This document shows, in pieces, positions 55,827 through 64,000 of a stretch of 64,000 nt of DNA (position 1 is the stretch's first letter; the number at the start of each line of letters is the position of its first letter). The DNA is from Bostrychus sinensis. Taxonomy: Eukaryota; Chordata; Actinopteri; Gobiiformes; Eleotridae. The notes beneath the pieces were generated by a model. It was not told the DNA's origin. It was given only the letters and a program-made list of their open reading frames with translations, and did no database searches. The position numbers and the translations under genes are program-made. The stretch is taken from the NCBI GenBank assembly GCA_020698575.1, contig CM036248.1, forward strand, positions 13,235,729 through 13,299,728, read 5' to 3'.

Positions 55827-58800
55827 TTACCTGCGGCCCATCTCGTTCTGTCGGAGAAACTGGATGTTGTTGCTGCTGTCGGCCAGTTCAGGATACTGCT
55901 CCACGGGCAGGACGTAGTACCCCTCGTACCCTTGCACTTTTCCTGTCGTGAGCAGCTGCTGCCGCTCTCCCTCCGTCCAGAGACGACTGCCCCCTTTACC
56001 GTCCCGAGCCCGCTGCTGCTCCTTGGCCCAGGCCCCTGCCAAGGCTCTCTGCCGTGCCAGCTCCAACAGTCTTACCTTCTCCTCATCCACTACGTCCACC
56101 GCTAAACCGTAGCGGACACTGAGGACTAAAGAGGGGACCGCGAACTCCACAGTCACTCCCCTCCTCGACCGGCCACTCACTGTCACGTTAATACCGCTCT
56201 CCAGTGACTTGCGGCCATTAGTGAGCCCCAGGGCCAACAGGTCGCTATCTGCAGAGCCCACTTTCACAAAATAATGACAATCTTTTCCGTCCTGGGTGTA
56301 ATGGGTGCCCTCTAGATACTGGGCGCCGTTGAGCACTAGAGCTATTTTGCGGCTGTCCTCGCTGGCCAGGGCGGACACGGCAGCCACCACTTTGTCCTCC
56401 TTCAGAGCCAGCATCACTCCGCGGCCGATGATAGGTGTGCTGGTGCCGAACCAGTGTCCCGGCTTGTCCTTACGCCTGCGCCGCTCCTTGTTCAGCAGAC
56501 GACCCTCCAGAGCCATGAAAGCCTGGTTGTGGCGCTCTGCTGCCTGCTGCACTCCAGTGATGAGCTACGAGAGAAAACATACGTCAGACAAATTATAATG
56601 TGACCTTATTAAATACTGAGCAAAAGTCTTTAATGCTCAAAGTATGGTTTAGAACAGTGTTTCTAAACTGGTCTGGCTTTGAGACCCAGTATCACCCATA
56701 ACAGCAAGCCACGACCCAAATAAAAGAGATACTGAGGGAAATTAATCAGCACTCACTTGAGTACGGTGGCCCTGAGGTGCAACATCATTAGTCCATTAGA
56801 AAAATAAAAGCAGTGGAAGACAAAAAATAAGAGGAGCTCTTTTTTTTTTTTTTTCTAATTCACTTTTTAACAAGCTTTTTAAATTTGAGACATTTTTTTA
56901 TTTCTTTTTTTTTTCTTTTTTTTTTTTTTGACACATTTAAAAATCATTTGCTTTTATTTTTCCAGTGGACAAAAACAAATTTGATGATGCTCCTTTTTTA
57001 ATACAGACATGTATTTTTAATTTTTCATGTATTATGTTTTATATTTAAAAGATTTTCTTTTTTTTTTAAGGCTAAATTTTAAAAATAATTGACCTCTGCT
57101 TTTATTTTTCTGGTGGACAAAAACAATTTTGATATTGCACCTTAGTAACATTATATAACTTCTAATGCCCCATGCTGCCACCTACTGTTCAGGAGTGTAA
57201 ATCAATTATATATATTTTAAAAATGCCCTGGCAAAAGCCCACGGCCCACTTAAAACAGTTCTGCAACCCACTTTTAGTTCCCGACCCACCAGTTGAGAAC
57301 CACCGGTTTCTCAGAAACATGTAAAGTTTTGAGGACAAAGTAACACGTCTTATCATTTAGGACAATATCACAACACTGTTGGCATAATTTCAGCCCCAAA
57401 ACATTTCAAAATTGTCTCTGCCTTCCTAACTGGTTTTGGCAGTGACCTCCCCTGATTATTCAAATGTCATAACTAATCTCGAAAAGAACATGTAGAGCCT
57501 TCCTTCTCAACTGGTGGGTAGGGACCCGAAAGTAGGTCATAGGGAAAAAAAAAAGTTTCTTCAGGCATTTTGATAGTTGGGGCGCCAGTAAGAGTTCAGC
57601 CACCAACCATTGAGTGTTGTTGTGTCCCTGAGAAGGAAACTTTACCCACGTTGCTTACTCCAGTCACAGTATGTAAAGAAATTGTAAAACGTGAAATATG
57701 TAAAAAGTGGGTGCCAACAAAGGGACGAGGGAAAAGTTTAGGTCCCAAGATAATACCAGTTGAGGATCTTTGCACCTGTGTATCCAGATTTTCTTGTTAA
57801 GGTGTATTATTTAGCATTTTATTTGATAGAGAAAGAATAGGCTGACAGGAAATCGAAGAGGGACATAGGAGAGGACTGACATGAAGCAAACTGTCCTGAG
57901 TCGGAAAATGAATCCTGGCTGCTCCAATACTTGATGCGTATTCTTACAAACTGAGCCAGTGAGGCAGGTTGGCTGGGGCCTGGGGCAAGAAGGCTTTACA
58001 TGGGTCAATTATAATCAAAAATATAAGAAGAGGGACCAATTCTAGACCCCTTTGACCCTGAGGTCCGAGACAACAGACCCCTGTGCTCCCCACCTGTCGA
58101 TGGGCCTGCACCGAGGACCCAATAGTGACCTTTTTTATTTCGTTTAGTTTAAGGGGAAGTCACACTAAATACTTGCCATTTTAGCCTACATAAGCTGTTT
58201 TTGAAATACTGCATACACATTTCCTGTACTTTTTGACCCATTCAAATGCACTGAGAACTGTAAAGTTATAAAAACACAGCTAAAAGTACAAAACTAATGG
58301 TGTCTTGTAACTCAGTGTTTCCCAAGCAGGGGTATGGGGACCCCTGGGGGTAGGCGAGCACATTGCAGGGGGTACGTGAAGTTGTTTGATCATTTATAGT
58401 ACCTTTATATGTTTGGCTTTCAGAGATTAAAATAAACCTAAGTCAGGACTAACCAGGGTCTACAGAGAGGGATGGGACACTAAAGAAAGACAAAACAGAG
58501 ACTAAACTAGGACTAAAACCAAAACTCAACCAGGAAAAAAACAGGCCTAAAACCAGAACTAAGCTAGAAATAAACCAGGACTAAACTAGGTCTAAACCAA
58601 GACTAAACCAGGTCTAAAACCAGAACTCAGCCAAAAAAACAAAACAAAAAACAAACAAAACAAACAAACAAACAAAAAAAAATAAAAAAAATAAAACAGG
58701 TCTAAACCAGATCAAACCAGAACAAAAAAGGGGTCTACGCTGGGTCTAATCCAGAACAAAACTTGGACTAAACCAGGACTAAGCCGTGTCCAAACCAGGA

Positions 58801-61800
58801 CTAAATAATGTCCTGGGGGTACACAAAACCAAAGAAGATGGGGACCACTGTTGTAACTTATGCACCGTGCTGTTAAATGACCACTAGTGAGGTGAGTTTG
58901 TGGCGGGCCGTACCTGTCCGTTCTCACAGTGCTGCGTTGCCAGAAGTTCAAACGGCGGCTCCACGAAGTAGAGCGTGTGTCGAGGGAATCCGGGGATTAT
59001 ATTACTGAGCTGGAAGCCAAACATGACAAGCCAGCTCTTCACATCTACAGCAGCGGCGGCGGCGGCGGCAGACAGGAGAGAAATTACAAAGTTAAACACG
59101 CTGCCAAAGTTATTTATATCACACAAAACAGGGCCTTGTTTGCCTCAGCTGCTCTTATGCAAATCTATCACTTACAAAGACTTCAGTAGAAAACATCCTA
59201 ACTATCTCATTCATAATATTTGTTCTCCATCAAAGGCATGAGATGAGGGCACAGCACAGTATTGTCTTTCTTTATGCATTTTTATGTCTGGCAATTGAAT
59301 TTTTAAGTATAGGTTGTGCTTCAGTTTAATGTGAATTCAAAACTAAACATTCAGGCACACATTTAAAGTCACACTACATACAGTATACATAATATTTCAG
59401 CATCTGTAGCTCATGAATAACTACATTTGAGAGCAATTTTAGGGATACAAATCTCTTTTTTTATTATACTTAAAGGTATCATGCCTATATAAAATGTGTG
59501 GGGACTCACCAAGAGTTACAATACTATTGAAAAGTTGGGTTAGTTTTCTAGTGTAAACCACAGTGACAATCTGTTTAATTACTATAATTGTAAAAATCGA
59601 ATTATAAATTATTCCACTCATTTTACTGACATATAGCCTATACACCGGTGATTAAAAGATAATTATGCTATATTAGATGTAAACTAATTATCTATGCTTA
59701 TCTATGCTATCTATTTTAAAGCATAAAAAACAAAAAAGCCAAAGACCAGTGATTCAAATATTCTGGGAAAGAAAAAAAAAAAAAAATAGATATAGGTAAC
59801 TTTTTCCTGCAGCAAGATCATGGCCAAGAAGACAACGTTTCTACTGAACACTTTTATTTACCATCCTCTAGCTGGTGCAGGTTTAACTAGGAGTGGCTGA
59901 ATGTTTCTGTTTAAATTTCCAAAACATTTCCAAACGTTTACACCAAAATAAAAAATTCCAAAACTTTTCACGGGCCTGGAAACTGCATTTTAAAATTCCA
60001 TGACTTTTCCCATTTTTCCATGATTGTACGGAGCCTGAATGCTAATACACCATATAGTGTGAGTAGTTGTTATAAATATTTGTCTGCAAATGTTATGAGT
60101 CCAATATTTACGTACAGTGTCTTGTGAGTTGGTTGCTACCTGCTATTGTTTTATAGAACAATAAAATAACATTGGATATGACAAATCTGAACAATTTTAA
60201 GTATAAAACTCTACATAGTGTTGCTTTAAATATTAGGATTTTTACCTGTGACGTAATTCTTCACGTCCAACATGTCGCTGAGGGGGTTGTTGTTCTTGAA
60301 CATGTACAGGTTGAACGGTGAGGGGTCTTTGCCGATCTTGGGCCAGATGCTGTAGTCCGGCGATGTCCAGCGCCCGGCCAGCACATCGTAGTCCCTCTGG
60401 GTGAAGTGGACCAGTTTGGTCAGGGGGTCGTAGAGGCCGCCGTGGAAGCCGACGACCAGCTGGAACTCTGGGTTGGAGTCCAGGTAGACCTCCCCGTAGG
60501 CCGTGTACTGCACCTGGGGTCAGACAAACACAGATGGGGTTGTTTTCGGTGATTCTCATGCTTCTCTTACATACAGCGCTGTGCAAAAGACAGGTTTTTA
60601 AGAAAGGATATGAACAAGGAAAGGTGTATGAATGCGCAGAAATACACAAAATGAAAATAAAATACAGAATTTAAGAAAGCAGCCTTTGTTAACAGCATTT
60701 TTCACACCTCGCTAAAAACTTCTGCATGGTATAAAGGTCAAAACTCGGGTCGGTAACAGAGCAGTTTCCCCTGGGGCGGATAAGGATTTGCTGTCTTGTA
60801 AAAGGACACTGTGGCACGAAGACACCAGGAGGCTTTTTCTCATTTTGATTCGGTTGTTATTGTGTGTTAAAGTCAATAGGAGGCTTTCACTGTACTCCAT
60901 CGATTACCTGTTTGATCATTTGACCGTTGCTGCTGAAGACGGCCAGCGGTGTGCCAGTGTTGTCTGAAGCAATGTAGTACTCCTCTCCACTGCTCACCTC
61001 CATAGCGAAGAGATGACCCTGGTGAACAAAAGCAACAGGTTTATAAAAGACAACTTGTAGTAAGGCTATGTTCACAAATACACACATATACATACACCGA
61101 TAAGGACAAAAAGGTCACTTGCAGCCCAATATGTGCCACAATAAAGAGATAATCTGTGTTGTTTACTTCACCTATAAGTGGTCATAATGTTATGCCTGAA
61201 CGGTATAAAAGACAAGATATTTTTCCAAGAGTTTTCTACAAAATATCTCAATCCACACAACGATAAAAGCCATTACAAGAATGAATGGGATGAGCATGAG
61301 GTTTGTTTTCAGCTTTATCTTACAAAACAAGGTGACTGCACCCTTGTACTCTGCCAGTATTGTTTATGTCAGAACTACAGATAATGTGCATGCTCGGTGC
61401 AAATTGTGCTGGGACATCAATCTGCACAGGAGAAGCTTGGTTTATCTGTCGAAACCCTACGATGATTCTCAACTGGCAGGTGGGGATACAATAGTGGCAC
61501 GCCAGAAGGTCGAATATAGTTTCAATGTTCACCTTCTTGTTTCCACCTCAAAATCAGACCTGGAGTAGTATTTTGTTTTATTCAGGCTTGTCTGAGTAAT
61601 CCTGTATGCTGAGGCCCTTTCTTTTTTTCACATGAAACCTGGAAGTGTTCCTGCATGTTTCTAAAGCCCATACACAATCACCAGACTCATTCTAATTTCA
61701 GTGCTTAAAATGCAGTCACTACAAAGCAGACAGTTTCTTTATCTGTCTGTTAGAGTCATGTTGCTCATACAGTTTATGCTCTGTTCAGTCCCTAACAGGA

Positions 61801-64000
61801 ACGTGCGGTCAGGAGAAGCAGAGCCTTACCTGCATCATGAAAAGAAAAATAATAAACAAATAATGATTAAATAATTTTTTTTTAATTTTAGCTCTCTGGT
61901 CTGTGCTTTATATTGATTTTCTTTTTGAATTCAATAATGTCCATGATTTCATAGTCAAAAAATCTGCATTTGTGTATTTCCTGTTCAAATACATGGACAA
62001 AAGACGTGAAGTGAGGCAGCAGCAGCCATGGGCGTCAGACTGGGGGGTAAAGGGTACAATTTACCCAGGACCCACTGCAGGGAGGGGCCCTTAAAAAGCC
62101 TAGGATATGTGTGAGAGATATTGCTAAAGTGAGCAAGGGGGCCCACCAAGATGATTTATACAAAGGGCCCAAAATTTTGTGCTACACCCCTGGTAGCAGC
62201 CTCAACTCACCCCAGACTGCACAGTCCCTCACTAACGGGGCTGAGGCTTGGCTTTGGCTGTGCCTGTTTCTGTCTTTCTTCATGTCTCCAATATAATGTG
62301 TTCAGACACTTTTAATGTGCACTCTAATTTCTATAGTCAGGCTAATCTATTTAATATCTGTATGTTACATATTTAGTTTTGCTAATCTCATAAAACCACA
62401 GATCAAAAAACTCGAGGTGAGGCAGACAGTACTCTGCCTCACTGTAGGGGGCGTACGAGAGCACACAGGTTCACGATGCTGCCCCAAATGAAAGCCAAAC
62501 ATGGAAGATACATGGATCTAAAACTTTCTCAAAACTGGATTACCAATCGAAACAGGATCTAATTAATGAAGGAAGACCAACGCAGGAGCTTAAAGATCTG
62601 CTTCAGCTATCAGGTCAGAAAATAACCCGCTCTTTTCAACGAGGCGTGAAAGAGGCGTTAATGGACCGAGATATGTGCATATTAATTAGCCGCTAATTTG
62701 CTCATTTAGCCTGTATTATGAAACTGCGCTCCCCTAGTTAGCATTCAGTATGAATAAAATAGTGTTATCCAAATACTAGCTGCCTGGAGGAGAGAGGAAA
62801 ATTGTCTATAAATCCATCTCCAGTGTGATCAGAGTCTGACCCAAGTTCAAACATCAGCTGCTGTCAAAGTGGAAATGATAGCTACAAGTTTTTTCTAACA
62901 TTATACTTTTGTACATTTTACTCCAGAATCAATAAAACACTGTGATATAGCCTATTTATTATTTTTTATATACACATTTATTCACCAGCCATCACGCACA
63001 TCACTAGTCCCCACTGTTACCAGCAGGGGGCGACAGACACCTAATCCAAGTGTTATCTACAAAAGTCAAAGAAACAGCTCCCCAAAAGAAGACATTTTTT
63101 TCATACAAATACCTTATTTTAAGTTATAAAATGTGAAATACTAATGCAAATGTGTCCAAAAACGCATAATATGTCACCTTTAATTAAATGAAATACACTG
63201 AGACAGATTTTAGGCTACATGTGGCTTAAAGGTTGTTTCTGTAAAAAGTAGATCCCAATAAAAGGTTTAAGGAAAAAATTTGAGTCCCTCTGTCCGACTA
63301 TTTGAGAACCACTAAGTCTTCTTCAACCAAAAGTGTATTTTCTGAGAACAGAGGACTAAAATGTATGCCCAAAGCTACATTTTTGACAGTACCTGACTAG
63401 ATATGGACAGGGCCTATTATAATATTTTTTATTAGAGATATTTTTATTATAGTTTTATTGGTTGATCAAAACGCCAACATTACCTGCAGGTCATAGTAGA
63501 GTGATGAGATGTCTGAACTTGAGTGGTTAAAAATATGCGTGACTCTTGTGGGATGGTTCAGATCGGCGTAGAAAAACTGCAGATGCTGTCCCAGGCTGTT
63601 CCTCGTGGACACCCTGCGCCCCAGCCCGTCAGTAGTGGTATACCACACTCCAGCCTCCGGGCCCCCTGTTATAGGCCCTGAGTAACTGTCCTTTAGAGTT
63701 GTAGTCGAACACGTCTGACCCGCGCTGGCTGAGGTAACCGTCTTCGTCCAGCCGGTACTGGACGTCCCCCAGGCGCGTGATGCGGTCTCGGAGGTCATAG
63801 CGGAGGGGCAAAATACGAGCGCTGTTCCCGGGATTGAGCAAATGCAGGTTACCGTTCAGGTCGTAGCTGTAGCGCCACGTGGACCAGTCATTCACCTGGA
63901 AAAAAACATGTTTAAAAAAAATAAGGGCTTAAATGTAAAAAAAGTGTGTGACATTTTCGGGAAGCTCTTTGGAACAGGATACTCACCTTGACACCGCTCA
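55827..64000 (-). CDS. tenm1: Teneurin-1, C-terminal exons (partial)
   Basis: Teneurins are large type II membrane receptors at synapses that bind latrophilins. Their extracellular YD/RHS shell resembles bacterial Tc proteins (family knowledge). Six exons are in the window: 63987-64000 (partial), 63484-63895, 60908-61018, 60246-60513, 58914-59044 and 55827-56564. They encode roughly the last 556 residues of a protein usually near 2,700. Visible are YD repeats ([10 protein letters not shown], YRYxDGLGRR-type), the RHS core [44 protein letters not shown], and the C-terminal [12 protein letters not shown] domain, ending [14 protein letters not shown]. The [12 protein letters not shown] and RQNEM wording points to paralogue 1. 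Flanking exons are in phase, but exon 63484-63895 is 412 bases and carries one extra T at about 63631. As given, this breaks the frame. Confidence 0.93.
55836..55961 (-). other. TCAP-1 peptide region of tenm1
   Basis: The last 44 codons encode a teneurin C-terminal associated peptide of 41 residues, from [16 protein letters not shown] to [10 protein letters not shown], followed by GRR. Gly plus two basic residues is a classic amidation and cleavage signal. TCAPs are CRF-like neuropeptides, studied in mammals and fish, that act through latrophilins (established knowledge). The residues fit the TCAP-1 type. Release as a free peptide is not shown by sequence. Confidence 0.8.
56655..57305. mobile_element. 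hAT-like element in last tenm1 intron
   Basis: The left end CAGTGTTTCTAAACTGG and the right end CCAGTTGAGAACCACCG are inverted copies about 650 bases apart. T-rich and A-rich tracts fill the interior, and no transposase frame is seen. The flanking octamers GTTTAGAA and GTTTCTCA agree at five positions, a possible decayed target duplication. A second terminus of this type, TTCTCAACTGGTGGGTAGGGACC, begins near 57503. Confidence 0.6.
58313..58850. mobile_element. hAT-like element with perfect 8-bp target duplication
   Basis: The element begins CAGTGTTTCCCAAGCAGG and ends GATGGGGACCACTG. The flanking octamer TTGTAACT is identical at 58305-58312 and 58851-58858, which is the exact 8-bp duplication made by hAT transposases. 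The body is a tandem array of GGACTAAACCAGG / GGTCTAAACCAG units plus an AAAC-rich run near 58630-58690. There is no transposase, so it was mobilised in trans. It lies in the last tenm1 intron, about 60 bases before the exon at 58914. Confidence 0.85.
59048..59070 (-). repeat. GCC-triplet run at a tenm1 splice acceptor
   Basis: Read on the minus strand, five GCC units and two GCT units end in GTAG, directly before the exon starting at 59044. The run replaces the usual uninterrupted pyrimidine tract with one G in every three bases. The exon phase is correct with this acceptor, giving D-V-K-S-W after the split codon. The alanine-rich frame through the run is therefore intronic. Confidence 0.8.
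59905..60045. repeat. Dispersed repeat in tenm1 intron
   Basis: Words such as CCAAAACATTTCC, AAATTCCATGACTTTTCC, and CATGATTGTACGGAGCCTG form a pattern found throughout fish genomes. Edges are not clear and no inverted ends are confirmed. It lies in the intron between exons 58914 and 60246. Confidence 0.4.
61019..63483 (-). other. tenm1 intron with transposon fragments
   Basis: This 2.5-kb intron separates exon 63484-63895 from exon 60908-61018. It contains a solo right end of the TATACC...GGTATA family (about 61170-61207), a short repeat at 62985-63185 that is the inverted relative of 18305-18600, and TATTTGAGAACCACTAA near 63298, which resembles an hAT right edge. No extra exon is recognised. 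Confidence 0.5.
62985..63185. repeat. Dispersed repeat, inverted relative of 18305-18600
   Basis: It contains CAGCAGGGGGCGACAGAC, CTAATCCAAG, CAGCTCCCCAAAAG and TAATATGTCACCTTTAA, mirroring the acsl4 intron copy. It lies in a tenm1 intron and carries no frame. Confidence 0.5.

Noticed and set aside
58884..59126. Poly-alanine tract in tenm1
   Set aside because: The GCC run lies upstream of the GTAG acceptor. Exon phase and match to the family start exactly after it, so the alanines are intronic.

Overview
This window is nuclear DNA from a ray-finned fish, probably a percomorph teleost; the species cannot be read from it. The evidence is vertebrate-type genes split by GT-AG introns, low gene density, and repeat families typical of teleosts: a 5S-rRNA-derived SINE, tRNA-derived SINEs, hAT-like elements, CR1/L2/Rex-like LINE remnants, a Tc1-type terminus, and many copies of an ACTTTTACTT-rich family.

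Layout. 1-6.1 kb is gene-free and holds a heavily decayed LINE with nested insertions. psmd10 (6796-8940, minus) and nxt2 (9440-11289, plus) form a head-to-head pair around a short shared promoter. nxt2 then runs tail-to-tail into acsl4 (12411-21556 coding, minus), whose non-coding first exon and CRE-bearing promoter lie near 23.2-23.35 kb. eif4ebp3l (26961-29540, plus) follows, then a gene-free stretch of about 8 kb. cystm1 (coding 43999-50043, plus; promoter and 5' UTR exon near 37.9-38.2 kb) has two repeat-filled introns. The last 8.2 kb carries the 3' end of a teneurin gene, tenm1 (55827 to beyond 64000, minus), including the TCAP peptide region.

How the genes relate. They do not form a pathway. 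psmd10 (proteasome assembly), nxt2 (mRNA export) and eif4ebp3l (mTORC1-controlled translation repressor) are general cellular genes. acsl4 activates arachidonate and similar fatty acids, cystm1 makes a small cysteine-rich membrane protein, and tenm1 makes a synaptic adhesion receptor. From memory of the human map, psmd10, nxt2, acsl4 and tenm1 are Xq genes, while EIF4EBP3 and CYSTM1 are 5q31 genes, so the window joins two human synteny blocks.

The coding models for psmd10, nxt2, acsl4, eif4ebp3l and cystm1 close in frame across every splice junction. The tenm1 model closes except for one extra base near 63631. I found no undescribed gene system. The points most worth a second look are that tenm1 frameshift, a perfect 39-bp inverted repeat in an acsl4 intron, an hAT-like element with an intact 8-bp target duplication, a GCC repeat forming a tenm1 splice acceptor, and GTA-triplet arrays lying inside one transposon-like family.
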